64,000 nt of DNA from positions 4,889,001-4,953,000 of the forward strand of contig NZ_CP073721.1 in assembly GCF_025264685.1 (NCBI RefSeq), written 5' to 3'. Below, in pieces: positions 14,750 to 23,391 of the stretch. Both the position numbers and the translations under genes were made by a program. The notes beneath the pieces were generated by a model. That model saw nothing but the letters and a program-made list of their open reading frames with translations. It did not search any database and was not told the origin of the DNA. The first letter of the stretch is position 1; every line of letters starts with the position of its first letter. This DNA is from Dactylosporangium roseum. GTDB lineage: Bacteria > Actinomycetota > Actinomycetes > Mycobacteriales > Micromonosporaceae.

Positions 14750-15873
14750 ACAGGTACGACGTACCGCGCCGCCGTCACGTTCCCCACGAGGGCGAGTTCC
14801 GACGCGACCGCCGCCGGGGACGGCATCGCCGCGATCTCGTCGCGGATCCGGGCGGCGCGCTCCGCGGCGCCGGGATCGGCGAGCAGGTCCGTGGCGAGCG
14901 CGCGGACCGTCTCGGTGGAGCGGGCCGCGAAGGGCACGGCCCGGGCGAGCCCGGCCGCGGTGAGCCGCTCCGCGATCGAGAACTGGTCGCACATCTGCGG
15001 CATCAGCAACTGCGGGCGGCCGATCGTCAGCGCCGCCATCGAGCTGCCGGACCCGCCGTGGTGGACGAACAGGTCGCAGCTCGGCAGCAGGTGGCGGTGC
15101 GGGATCCAGCCGATCCGCCGCGCGTTGGCGGGCAGGTCGCCGAGGCCGTGCACGCCGGCGCCGGAGACGATCACCTCGACGTCGAGGTCCGCCAGGCCCC
15201 GCACCGCGGCGGTGAGACCGTCGACGCCCTCGGGGATCGGGACGGTGCCCATGGAGACGCAGACGCGGGGCCGGGTCCGCGGGGCGAGCAGCCAGTCCGG
15301 CAGGGTGCAGGCGGCGTTGTACGGCACGTACCGCATCAGCAGCGCCCCCGGTGCCGGGCCGAGGCTCGGCGGGCAGGTGGACACGGTGGCCGCCGGGGCG
15401 TCCACCGGCAGCCCGTCGTGCAGGGCGTCGAGACGGCCGGCGACCTTCGCGAGGGCCGCCCGGTGCACCGCGCCGGGGACCGGCAGGCCCCAGTGGTGCA
15501 GCACCCAGGGGACGCCGAGCCGGGTGGCGGCGAGCGGCCCGGCGTACTCGACCGGCTCGCTGACGATCAGGTCGGGCCGCCATGCCGCGGCGAGGGCCAG
15601 CACGTCGGGCGCCGTACGTTCGGCGATGGCGACGAACACGTCGAGGTCGAGCTCCTCGTTGCCGCCGAGGGCGCGGTCGTCCGGCCACAGGTCAAGGAAC
15701 GAGGCGGCGCCGCCGACCGCCGCCGCGGTCAGCCCGGCGCGGCGCACCTGCTGGTGCAGCGCCGGCGGCACCGCGACGATCACCTGGTCGCCGGCGAGGT
15801 GCAGGGCCCAGGCGAGCGGCACCATCGCGAAGAGGTGGCCGGGGGCCGGGTTCATGGTGAAGAGCACACGCAT
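14746..15873 (-). CDS. GT1-family glycosyltransferase (natural-product type)
   Basis: 375 residues, GT-B fold. It starts MRVLFTMNPAPGHLFAMVPLAWAL, the acceptor-domain opening of macrolide/aglycone glycosyltransferases, and carries the donor-sugar motif FVHHGGSGSSMAALTIGRPQ with PQMCDQ (residues about 285-315). Such enzymes move an NDP-activated sugar to a small hydroxylated acceptor. Start codon 10 bases after the stop of the hydrolase-P450 gene and end overlapping the next gene, so all three form one operon. No sugar-nucleotide biosynthesis genes are nearby, so the donor is unknown. Confidence 0.9.
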   Translation of the reverse strand: MRVLFTMNPAPGHLFAMVPLAWALHLAGDQVIVAVPPALHQQVRRAGLTAAAVGGAASFLDLWPDDRALGGNEELDLDVFVAIAERTAPDVLALAAAWRPDLIVSEPVEYAGPLAATRLGVPWVLHHWGLPVPGAVHRAALAKVAGRLDALHDGLPVDAPAATVSTCPPSLGPAPGALLMRYVPYNAACTLPDWLLAPRTRPRVCVSMGTVPIPEGVDGLTAAVRGLADLDVEVIVSGAGVHGLGDLPANARRIGWIPHRHLLPSCDLFVHHGGSGSSMAALTIGRPQLLMPQMCDQFSIAERLTAAGLARAVPFAARSTETVRALATDLLADPGAAERAARIRDEIAAMPSPAAVASELALVGNVTAARYVVPV

Positions 15874-15883
15874 GGCGACGTCC

Positions 15884-17896
15884 TCAGTGGAGGGTGACGG
15901 GAAGGTCCTCGATGCCGCGCAGCATCGTGCCGGGCGCCCGGTAGCGGACCGGCCCGGCGATGCGCAGGCCCGGGAACCGTCGCAGCAGACGGGGGAAGAG
16001 GATCCGGGCGTGTGTGCGGGCGACCGCCGCGCCCGGGCAGTAGTGCCGCCCGGCGCCGAACCCCAGCGAGGGGCGGACCGGCCGGCGGGTGACGAGGAAC
16101 CGCTCCGGGTCGCTGACGTGCGAGGGGTCCCGGTTCGCGGCCGCGAGCACGCCGAGCACGGCCGTGCCGGGCTCGACGTCGAGGCCGCCGAACCGCGCGG
16201 GTGCGGTCGCGATCCGTACCGCCACCTGCACCGGCGGCTCGAACCGCAGGATCTCCTCGACCGCGGTCTCCACCGTGGACGGGTCGTCGCGGACCAGCCG
16301 CGCCTGGTCCGGGTGCTCCAGCAGCAGCCGCGCGCCGAGGGTCACCAGGCTCGCCGGCGAGTCGTAGGCGGCGCCGAACAGCAGGGCGAGGTCGCCGAGG
16401 TACGGCTCGCCGCCGTCCGGGCGGTGCTCGCGGACCAGTTCGAGCAGCCCGGCGTCGCCGGTCGAGGCCAGCGCGGCGAGCGTGTCGAGGAGCGTGTCGC
16501 CGGCCGTGGCCATCGCGGTGCGCTGCCGCGGGGTCATGAACGGCTCGAACGCGGCCGACCCGACGCGCGCCGCCGCCCCCAGCCGCAGCGCCTCGGCGTC
16601 GGGGATGCCCAGCAGCCGCCCGGTGACCAGCGACACGAACGGCACCGCCAGCGCCTCGGCGAGGTTCACGGTCGTCTCGTCCGCGAGTCGCTTGCCGAAC
16701 CGGTCGAGCGCCTCGTCGGCGAGGCCGGCCGTCTCGTCCCGCAGCGCCGCCGCCCGGCGCGGAGTGAGCCGCCGGGCGAGCGCCGTGCGCAGCCCGGTGT
16801 GCACCGGCCCTTCCCGCCAGCCGAACGACTGGTAGAGGCAGCGGATCAGCCGCACCTGCTGCCAGTTCGGGGTGAGCAGCGCGGGTGCCTCGCCGGGGCT
16901 GACGAACGTGGCGTCCTGCAGCAGCCGCAGGCAGTCGGCGTGCCGCGTGAGCACCGCGGCGGCGGCCTTGCCGGGCAGGTCGACCCGCAGGACCGGAGTC
17001 CGCTCGCGGAGGCGGCGATAGGAGTCGTACGGGCTGTCGCCGGCCCTCGGCCGCACGAGGTCGAGGAACAGCCGGGCGGCACGGCGGTGCTCGGCGGCGG
17101 TCCAGAACCGCACCAGCGCCGCCGCCGTCGCGGCCGGCTGTTCCAGGTTGGGGCTGTGCGAGGCGTTCGTGACCACCTCGAGCTCGGCGCCCGCGCGCTC
17201 GGCGTAGCCGGCGAAGTCCGCCGCGGACCACAGCCGCTGGTCGCGGTGACCGTGCATGAGCAGCACCGGCAGCCGGGTGGCACGCAGCCCGTCGCCGCGG
17301 TCCGGCTCGGCCGCCAGGGAGCGGAGCGCGCCGTGCAGGAACGCCGGCCGCATGCCGGCCAGCCGCTCCCGCCAGAACTCCCGGCGCGCGGTGTCGTGCT
17401 CGGGGACGAGCCGCCGCACGACGGGCCACATCACCGCCGCGCCCTGCGCGCGGAGCGTGGTGTCGAACCCGGCCAGCAGCTTGCGGTGCCGCGGGCCGTC
17501 CATGCCGGGGCCGGCGCCGATGAGCGTCACGGACCGCAGCAGCTCCGGCCGGGCCAGCGCGGCGGCGCGGGCGACGAACCCTCCGTACGAGTGACCGACG
17601 ACGTGCGCCGGCTCGCCCGCGCCGAAGGCCTCCACGACCGCGAGGAGGTCGGCGGCGTGCCGCTCGATCGAATGCCCGGCGGGACTCTCGCCGTCGAGAC
17701 GGCTGTAGTGGCCGCGGTAGTCGTAGGCGCACACGCGGTGGCCCGCCTCGACGATGGCGGGCAGCAGCGGGACGAAGTCCTCCTTGGACCCCACCACACC
17801 GGCACAGAGCACGACGGGGACACCGGAGTCCGGCCCCACGCGGAGCGCCGCGACAGGACCGCGTGCCGTGTCCAGCGCGTCACTGAGGGTGATCAC
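15884..17896 (-). CDS. Alpha/beta-hydrolase - cytochrome P450 fusion protein
   Basis: 670 residues in one frame. Residues about 1-265 are an alpha/beta hydrolase: oxyanion region VLCAGVVGS, nucleophile S103 in GHSYGG, acid probably D219 in MHGHRDQ, and H247 in NASHSPNLEQP. Residues about 270-670 are a cytochrome P450: ExxR at E548-R551 (EEILRFEPP), haem loop FGAGRHYCPG with C620 as axial ligand, and an unusual I-helix GAAYDSPAS in which D512-S513 stand where (D/E)-T is normal. GTG start at VITLSDAL; the upstream in-frame residues are not coding-like. It heads the operon with the glycosyltransferase. Hydrolysis or acyl removal coupled to oxidation and glycosylation of one metabolite is plausible but inferred. 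Confidence 0.9.
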   Translation of the reverse strand: MITLSDALDTARGPVAALRVGPDSGVPVVLCAGVVGSKEDFVPLLPAIVEAGHRVCAYDYRGHYSRLDGESPAGHSIERHAADLLAVVEAFGAGEPAHVVGHSYGGFVARAAALARPELLRSVTLIGAGPGMDGPRHRKLLAGFDTTLRAQGAAVMWPVVRRLVPEHDTARREFWRERLAGMRPAFLHGALRSLAAEPDRGDGLRATRLPVLLMHGHRDQRLWSAADFAGYAERAGAELEVVTNASHSPNLEQPAATAAALVRFWTAAEHRRAARLFLDLVRPRAGDSPYDSYRRLRERTPVLRVDLPGKAAAAVLTRHADCLRLLQDATFVSPGEAPALLTPNWQQVRLIRCLYQSFGWREGPVHTGLRTALARRLTPRRAAALRDETAGLADEALDRFGKRLADETTVNLAEALAVPFVSLVTGRLLGIPDAEALRLGAAARVGSAAFEPFMTPRQRTAMATAGDTLLDTLAALASTGDAGLLELVREHRPDGGEPYLGDLALLFGAAYDSPASLVTLGARLLLEHPDQARLVRDDPSTVETAVEEILRFEPPVQVAVRIATAPARFGGLDVEPGTAVLGVLAAANRDPSHVSDPERFLVTRRPVRPSLGFGAGRHYCPGAAVARTHARILFPRLLRRFPGLRIAGPVRYRAPGTMLRGIEDLPVTLH

Positions 17897-17957
17897 TCGG
17901 TGACAATAGCCGCTTTTTCGCCGATTGCGGCATATGTCGTACTTCGTGTCGGTCGGC

Positions 17958-18185
17958 CTACCGGCCCATGAGCTTCCACCCGCGGGCGCCACCGGTCACG
18001 CCGGCGGCGTTGGGCACGATCGTCACGTCGTCACCTAGCCCGGCGAGGGTCGGTGCGGGCGCCTCACGTTGCGGAACGGAGGCGGGCGCCCGCTCCGGCA
18101 GCGCGTCGAGATACGGCCCGGCGGCCCGCAGCACCTTCCGCAGAGCTGGCAGGGTCTCGTCGCGCTCGTGCAGCGGGTCGGCCAT
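17958..18185 (-). CDS. Hypothetical protein, 75 aa
   Basis: Not recognised. Begins with an amphipathic helix (DPLHERDETLPALRKVLRAAGPYLDAL), then a Pro/Ala linker and a C-terminal GLGDDVTIVPNAAGVTGG segment. ATG start where codon bias begins. It lies between the gene at 18218 and the P450-fusion gene, all on the minus strand; a role with either is unknown. Confidence 0.6.
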   Translation of the reverse strand: MADPLHERDETLPALRKVLRAAGPYLDALPERAPASVPQREAPAPTLAGLGDDVTIVPNAAGVTGGARGWKLMGR

Positions 18186-18217
18186 GAGCCCACTGTGCCA
18201 GGCCCGGGCGCCGCGAG

Positions 18218-18649
18218 CTACGCCCTGCCGGAGACCGTCCAGGGCTGGGTCCGCAGGCCGCCGCGCTGGTTGACAGCCTCCTTCAGGCGCTGGGCGGTGT
18301 CGTGGGAGATGCCGGGCGCCTCCCAGGCGGGGATCTCCACGGCCCGGGCGGTGAACGGCTGCCGGCCCGTTTCGCTGTAGTCGATCCGCACCACCGCCGG
18401 GCCGCGCTCCGTCTCCAGGAACAGGAACGCGGTGCCCTCCGGGGTGCCGAGCGGCGGGGTCCGGCGGCCCAGCGGCGTGCACACGTTGACCGCCCCGAAG
18501 GGTCCGTCACGAGTCACCAGGTCGCAGGCCTTCGGCGCCTCCCGCGCCAGGAACGCCGAGCGGCGTGGGACGCCCAGCGCGAAGACGGCCACGACGGCCA
18601 GGACAACGGTCGCGACCGCCGCGCCCGCCCACCACCGGAGACGATTCAT
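18218..18649 (-). CDS. Membrane-anchored hypothetical protein, 143 aa
   Basis: N-terminal signal-anchor (WWAGAAVATVVLAVVAVFALG), then an extracytoplasmic domain with two cysteines (KACDLVTRD, NVCTPLG) and an even spread of beta-forming residues. No known domain. The gene is 32 bases upstream of the 75-aa gene on the same strand and divergent from 18766. Confidence 0.65.
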   Translation of the reverse strand: MNRLRWWAGAAVATVVLAVVAVFALGVPRRSAFLAREAPKACDLVTRDGPFGAVNVCTPLGRRTPPLGTPEGTAFLFLETERGPAVVRIDYSETGRQPFTARAVEIPAWEAPGISHDTAQRLKEAVNQRGGLRTQPWTVSGRA

Positions 18650-18765
18650 GCGACATTCGTAGCAGAGGCGCGCCTCGGCCCTCGACGCAGACCACTTGCC
18701 TCAGTATGTGCCGACCGTCGGTTACCTGCCAGTCATGTTCGACGGCGTCGGGAACAATCCCGATC

Positions 18766-19365
18766 ATGGTACGAGCCGTGGCGCTGATCGCCGGAACCGC
18801 CGTGTTGTGGCTGCTCACCGGCGCGGCGAGCGCGCTGGGGTTCGCGTTGTGGTGGGTCGTGGCGATCGTGCCGACGCTCGGGCTGCTCGCCGCGCCGTTC
18901 CTGCTCTTCGGCATCAGCAAGGGGCGGACCGGGCCGACCTGGGGCGCGCTCGCGGCGATGCTCGTGCTGCTGCCGACCGCCTACGCGGTGCCCGGCGACT
19001 GGTACATGCGCCAGACCGGCGTGCCGACGACCTCGATCGTCATGTCGGCGACGTGCACCGAGGACCGCACCGGCCGGTGCCTCTACAACTACACGATCGC
19101 CGACGTCGAGGGCGAGTACCGCGACACCGCGGAGTACCCGCCGGGCACGCGGCTGGAGCTGGTGATCGACCCGCACGGCTTCTTCGGCCCGCGGCTCGCC
19201 GCCGACCTGGAGTCCCGCGTCTTCGACATCGCCGCGGCCGGCGCGTTCCTCGGCTTCTCGGCCGCCGCCGTCGCCGCGGCGCTGCTGGCCCGCACCGGCC
19301 CGGTGGACGGGGACGGCGCCGGACGGCGGCGGCGTACGCCACGGGGAAGCTCGCCGGCAGGGTGA
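18766..19365 (+). CDS. Multi-pass membrane hypothetical protein, 199 aa
   Basis: Three N-terminal hydrophobic helices (residues about 3-22, 27-48, 57-73), an extracytoplasmic loop with two cysteines (ATCTEDRTGRCLY) and DVEGEYRDTAEYPPGTRLELVIDP, then a last helix (AAGAFLGFSAAAVAAALLA) and an Arg-rich tail. Resembles small actinobacterial membrane proteins of unknown function. ATG chosen at the first hydrophobic stretch. Confidence 0.7.
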   Translation: MVRAVALIAGTAVLWLLTGAASALGFALWWVVAIVPTLGLLAAPFLLFGISKGRTGPTWGALAAMLVLLPTAYAVPGDWYMRQTGVPTTSIVMSATCTEDRTGRCLYNYTIADVEGEYRDTAEYPPGTRLELVIDPHGFFGPRLAADLESRVFDIAAAGAFLGFSAAAVAAALLARTGPVDGDGAGRRRRTPRGSSPAG

Positions 19366-19411
19366 AAGAGCTCGCGCTGCCGCCTACCGGCGGCTCCACT
19401 AGAATCTTGCG

Positions 19412-19822
19412 ATGACGGACTGGATCTTCGCGACCATCGACCGGCTCGGTCCGGCAGGCGTGGGCCTGCTGATCGCCCTGGAGACGGTGATCCCGCCGAT
19501 TCCCTCCGAGCTGATCCTCCCCCTGGCCGGGTTCCGCGCCCGCGCCGGCGCGATGCACCCGTTGCTGGTCTGGCTGGCCGCGACGCTGGGGGCGCTGGCC
19601 GGCGCCCTGGTGCTCTACTGGCTGGGCGCCCGCCTCGGCTACGAGCGGCTGCACCGGCTGGCCGGCAAGCGGTGGTTCGTCCTCGCCAGCCAGCGCGACC
19701 TGGAGCGCGGGCACAGGCTCTTCGCCCGGCACGGCTCGTGGGTCGTCGCCGTGTCCCGGTGCGTGCCGGTGCTGCGCAGCCTGGTCCCGGCCGGGCGGAC
19801 GGCCGGGCCGCTGGAGTGGTAA
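19412..19822 (+). CDS. Truncated DedA/VTT-family membrane protein, 136 aa
   Basis: The N-terminal two-thirds match DedA proteins: ETVIPPIPSELILPLAGF at residues about 25-42, the re-entrant/TM segment, LGYERL and the RCVPVLRSLVPAG motif. DedA proteins are about 200 residues and have further helices after this motif; here the frame ends 11 residues later in TAGPLEW. The missing part includes the last transmembrane helices, so the protein is probably not a working lipid/proton-linked transporter. Frameshift or deletion. Confidence 0.8.
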   Translation: MTDWIFATIDRLGPAGVGLLIALETVIPPIPSELILPLAGFRARAGAMHPLLVWLAATLGALAGALVLYWLGARLGYERLHRLAGKRWFVLASQRDLERGHRLFARHGSWVVAVSRCVPVLRSLVPAGRTAGPLEW

Positions 19823-19873
19823 ACCCCGCGTCTTCGCCGCCGATTGAGCTGTCGGGAAGCGAAAGGGGGTGTC

Positions 19874-22486
19874 GTGCTGCTCCGGGCTTACGTCGCCACG
19901 ACTGTCGGGTTGGGTGTCGTGTACTATCTGACACCCGATTCGCCGCTCAAGACGGTCCTGTGGACGGTGATCGCGGCGTCGTCGGTCGGCGCCGTCCTGA
20001 TCGGCGTCGCCCGCTTCCGGCCCGCCCGGCCACTGCCGTGGCTGCTCGCCGCGGCCGGGCTCGCGTCGTACACGGTGGGCGAGGCGCTCTTCTACTGGCC
20101 GCAGTTCGTGCACGGCGACCCGTCGACCGGCACGACGATCGCCGACGTCTTCTACCTCGCGCTGTACCCGGCGCTCGCCGTCGCGCTGGCGATCATCGTC
20201 CGGCGGCAGAACCCGGGCGGCAACCGGGCGGCACTGCTCGACGGCACGATCGTCGCCGTCGGCGTGGCGCTGCTGAGCTGGGTGTTCCTCATCGAGCCGT
20301 ACCTTGCCGCGCCGACGATCCCGACGAGCGACCGGTTCTTCGCGATCTGCTACCCGCTCGGCGACATCCTCGTCCTGGCGGTGCTGGCTCGCCTCGGCGG
20401 CGGCCGGGCCGCTCGCGGCGCCCCGATCCGGCTGCTATTCGCCGCCATGGTCGCGCTGCTGGCGTCCGACGCCGTGTTCACGTGGCAGTCGCTGCACGGC
20501 CGGTTCCACGCCGGTAGCTGGGTCGACGTCGGCTGGATCGCTTTCTACATCGCCGTCGGCTGCGCGGCGCTGCACCCGGACATCCGGACCGTCGACCGGC
20601 GGATGCCGGCCGGGGCGGTACGTCTGAGCGGCCTGCGGTTCGCCGTGCTCCTCGCCGTCGCGTCCCTGCTCATCCCGGTCGTCATCACCATCAAGTCGTC
20701 GGCGGCGACCGAGCTCGCCGTGTTCCTCACCGCGTCGTGCGTCCTGTTCGTGCTCGTCATCGTGCGGATGGCCGATCTCGTCAGGGCGCTGCGCGAGGTG
20801 CAGCGGCAGCGCGCCGAGGACCGGTTCCAGCGCCTCACCGAGCAGGTGACCGACGTGCTGTCGATCTGCCGGCGGGACGGCGTGATCCAGTACGCGACGC
20901 CGTCGGCCGTCACGCTGCTGGGCCACCGGCCCGAGCAGCTTCTCGGCACGTCGCTGCTCGACCTGGTCCATCCGGACGACCGCGACCGGATCGTGGCGCT
21001 GATGGGCACCGGCGTGCCGGGCGCCCGGCTCGGCCCGATCGAGTGCCGGTTGCGCCGCGCCGACGGGGAGGACGTCGTCACCGAGACCGTCGGCCGGGTC
21101 GTCGACGACGCCGACACCAGCGGGTACCTCTTCACGACCCGCGACATCACCGAGCGCAAGGCGCTCGAGGAGCAGCTCACCCACAAGGCGTTCCACGACG
21201 AGCTGACGGGTCTCGCGAACCGCGCCCTGCTCGCCGACCGCATCCATCACTCGCTCGAGCGGCGCGGCACCCCGTACCGCAGCATCGCACTGCTCGTGGT
21301 GGACCTCGACGACTTCAAGACGATCAACGACTCGCTCGGCCGGGCCGCGGGCGACGCGCTGCTGCGCGCCACCGCCGACCGGCTCCGCACCTGCCTGCGC
21401 TCGGCGGACACCGCGGCACGGCTCGGCGGCGACGAGTTCGCGCTGCTGCTGGAGCACCTCGACGACGTCGCCGAGGCGGCGCGGGTCGCCGAACGGGTGC
21501 TCGCCACCCTGCGCCGGCCGCTGTCCGTCGGCGGGCGGAAGATCCAGCCCCGGGCCAGCGTCGGCATCGCGCTGCCCGACCCCGACCGCCGGCCCGACGC
21601 CGACGAGCTGCTGCGCGACGCCGACGTGGCGATGCACATGGCGAAGCGGCAGGGGCGCAACCGGTTCGCGTACTTCGCACCCGCCATGCACGCCGGCCTC
21701 GTGGAGAAGCTGGACCTCGCCGAGGACCTGCGCGGTGCCATCGAGCGGCACGAGCTCGAGGTGTACTACCAGCCGCTGGTCGACCTCGACGGCGGCGCGA
21801 TCATCGGCGCCGAGGCCCTGGTCCGCTGGGCTCATCCGGAGAAGGGTGACATCACGCCGGACCGGTTCATCCCGCTCGCCGAGGAGACCGGCCTGATCCT
21901 GCCGCTCGGCTACGAGGTGCTCAACACCGCGTGCCGGGCCGCCGCCGGCTGGCGGCATGCCGGGCCGCTGCGGATCAGCGTCAACCTGTCGCCCCGTCAG
22001 GTGCAGGATCCGGCACTCGTACTGTACGTGCGCCAGACCCTTCTCCACAGTGGACTGCCGCCGGAGTCGCTGACCCTGGAGATCACCGAGTCGCTGCTGA
22101 GCGAGGACGCCGAGGTGGCCGCGAACCGCCTCGCCGAGCTCAAGGCGCTCGGCGTGCGGCTCGCCGTCGACGACTTCGGCACCGGCTACTCCTCGCTGTC
22201 CCGGCTGCACGCCTTCCCGATCGACATCCTGAAGATCCCCAAGCCGTTCGTCGACGGCGTGGCGCAAGGGCCCGAACAGGCGGCACTCGCGCGGGCGATC
22301 GTCGACCTGGCGGTCGCGCTCGGCCTCGACGTGGTGGCCGAGGGCATCGAGGACGCCGCCCAGTGCGCGGAGCTGCGGCGCCTCGGCTGCCCGGTCGGCC
22401 AGGGCTTCCTCTTCTCGCGGCCGGTGCCCCGGCCGCAGTTCGACGCGCTGCTGTCGCACGGCGCGCTCGTCCCGGCGGAGGCGTGA
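19874..22486 (+). CDS. Membrane PAS-GGDEF-EAL cyclic-di-GMP signalling protein
   Basis: 870 residues. Residues 1 to about 290 form 9-10 transmembrane helices; then a short coiled linker, a PAS domain (about 305-430, HPDDRDRIVALMG), a GGDEF domain with intact RLGGDEFALLL (GGDEF at 518-522) and an EAL domain with EALVRW (E647-L649) and DDFGTGYSSL. Both signature motifs are intact, so synthesis and breakdown of c-di-GMP are both possible. The GTG start is preceded by GAAAGGGGG, a better site than upstream TTG in the same frame. The build is the usual Streptomyces/Micromonospora type that controls development. Monocistronic. Confidence 0.93.
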   Translation: MLLRAYVATTVGLGVVYYLTPDSPLKTVLWTVIAASSVGAVLIGVARFRPARPLPWLLAAAGLASYTVGEALFYWPQFVHGDPSTGTTIADVFYLALYPALAVALAIIVRRQNPGGNRAALLDGTIVAVGVALLSWVFLIEPYLAAPTIPTSDRFFAICYPLGDILVLAVLARLGGGRAARGAPIRLLFAAMVALLASDAVFTWQSLHGRFHAGSWVDVGWIAFYIAVGCAALHPDIRTVDRRMPAGAVRLSGLRFAVLLAVASLLIPVVITIKSSAATELAVFLTASCVLFVLVIVRMADLVRALREVQRQRAEDRFQRLTEQVTDVLSICRRDGVIQYATPSAVTLLGHRPEQLLGTSLLDLVHPDDRDRIVALMGTGVPGARLGPIECRLRRADGEDVVTETVGRVVDDADTSGYLFTTRDITERKALEEQLTHKAFHDELTGLANRALLADRIHHSLERRGTPYRSIALLVVDLDDFKTINDSLGRAAGDALLRATADRLRTCLRSADTAARLGGDEFALLLEHLDDVAEAARVAERVLATLRRPLSVGGRKIQPRASVGIALPDPDRRPDADELLRDADVAMHMAKRQGRNRFAYFAPAMHAGLVEKLDLAEDLRGAIERHELEVYYQPLVDLDGGAIIGAEALVRWAHPEKGDITPDRFIPLAEETGLILPLGYEVLNTACRAAAGWRHAGPLRISVNLSPRQVQDPALVLYVRQTLLHSGLPPESLTLEITESLLSEDAEVAANRLAELKALGVRLAVDDFGTGYSSLSRLHAFPIDILKIPKPFVDGVAQGPEQAALARAIVDLAVALGLDVVAEGIEDAAQCAELRRLGCPVGQGFLFSRPVPRPQFDALLSHGALVPAEA

Positions 22487-22518
22487 CCCGGGGTTTCGTT
22501 GGCCGTCAGCAGCAGGCG

Positions 22519-22641
22519 TCAGCCCGTCATCGTCGTGTAGAGGAAACCGATGATGACGAAAATGCCGAGCAGGCCGATGATGATCAGTCCGGTGGCGCTC
22601 GAATTCGGCTGGGTGCTCGAGTCGTCTTCCTCTGGTTCCAC
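22519..22641 (-). CDS. 40-aa single-pass membrane protein
   Basis: Below the usual length cutoff. Read from a GTG start preceded by GGGAGGG on the minus strand: an acidic Ser/Asn-rich N-terminus (EPEEDDSSTQPNSS) followed by one transmembrane helix (GLIIIGLLGIFVIIGFLY). The good ribosome site, helix-shaped hydrophobic pattern and codon choice support expression. Function unknown. Confidence 0.6.
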   Translation of the reverse strand: MEPEEDDSSTQPNSSATGLIIIGLLGIFVIIGFLYTTMTG

Positions 22642-22853
22642 AGGCCCTCCCGGCCGGTACGCTACCGGACAAATCTTTCCGAGTTCGAGCCGCCCCCGCC
22701 AGTGTCACCGGCGGGTCGCCCTTGAGTTCGCCCTCCGTGCGCGGAAGTGTGACCATACGGCTGACCAGCGGCGGGACCATCGATCGTTATGGAATCAGTC
22801 GTGCGGGGTACCACCGACTTGCGCACGGCGGATGCTCACGGAGGGATGGTGTC

Positions 22854-23387
22854 ATGGCCGAACCAGGCCGGCGGGCGCACGCCGGCGTCTCCTCCAGGAA
22901 CCAGACCGCGGCCGCGGCCGGCGTCGTGGCGTTGATCGTGCTGCTGTTGTCGCTGCTGGCCTACTGTGCGTGGCACGATTCGGGCGGCGGTGGCACCGCG
23001 GCGCCCGGCCCGTCGGCGTCCGGCTCGGTCCCGCCACGTCCGGCGCCGGACGGCGGCTCCAGCTCGGCGGCCCCTGAGGGTGACGCCTCGGGGGGTGCCC
23101 GGCACACCGGCAGCGCGTCCGGCGTGGCCACGACCAGCGCGAGCCCCGCACCCGGCGGCGGCGACAGTACGGGAGCCGGCAGCAGCAGCAGCGGAGCCGG
23201 CAGCGGCGGGACGGCCGAGCCGAGCGACGGCAGCGCGGCCCTCACGCCCAGCGGCGCGCCCGGGACCGGCGGCGGTGGTGGGCTCGGCATGCGCAGCCCG
23301 GTCCTGGCGGCGGCCGGCATCGTGCTCCTGCTGGCCGCGACCGCCCTCACCGTCTTCCGCATGCGACCCCGCACCGACCGGCTGTGA
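22854..23387 (+). CDS. Surface-type membrane protein with low-complexity Gly/Ser/Pro stalk (sortase neighbour)
   Basis: 177 residues: N-terminal helix (AAAAGVVALIVLLLSLLAYCAW), about 100 residues of Gly/Ser/Ala/Pro low complexity, then a C-terminal helix and basic tail (VLAAAGIVLLLAATALTVFRMRPRTDRL). The C-terminus looks like a sorting signal, but no LPxTG-like motif is seen before it (GGGGGLGM instead). ATG start with GGAGGG 10 bases upstream. The sortase gene starts 5 bases after its stop, so the two are co-transcribed. It may be a sortase partner or substrate. Confidence 0.75.
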   Translation: MAEPGRRAHAGVSSRNQTAAAAGVVALIVLLLSLLAYCAWHDSGGGGTAAPGPSASGSVPPRPAPDGGSSSAAPEGDASGGARHTGSASGVATTSASPAPGGGDSTGAGSSSSGAGSGGTAEPSDGSAALTPSGAPGTGGGGGLGMRSPVLAAAGIVLLLAATALTVFRMRPRTDRL

Positions 23388-23391
23388 CCGC

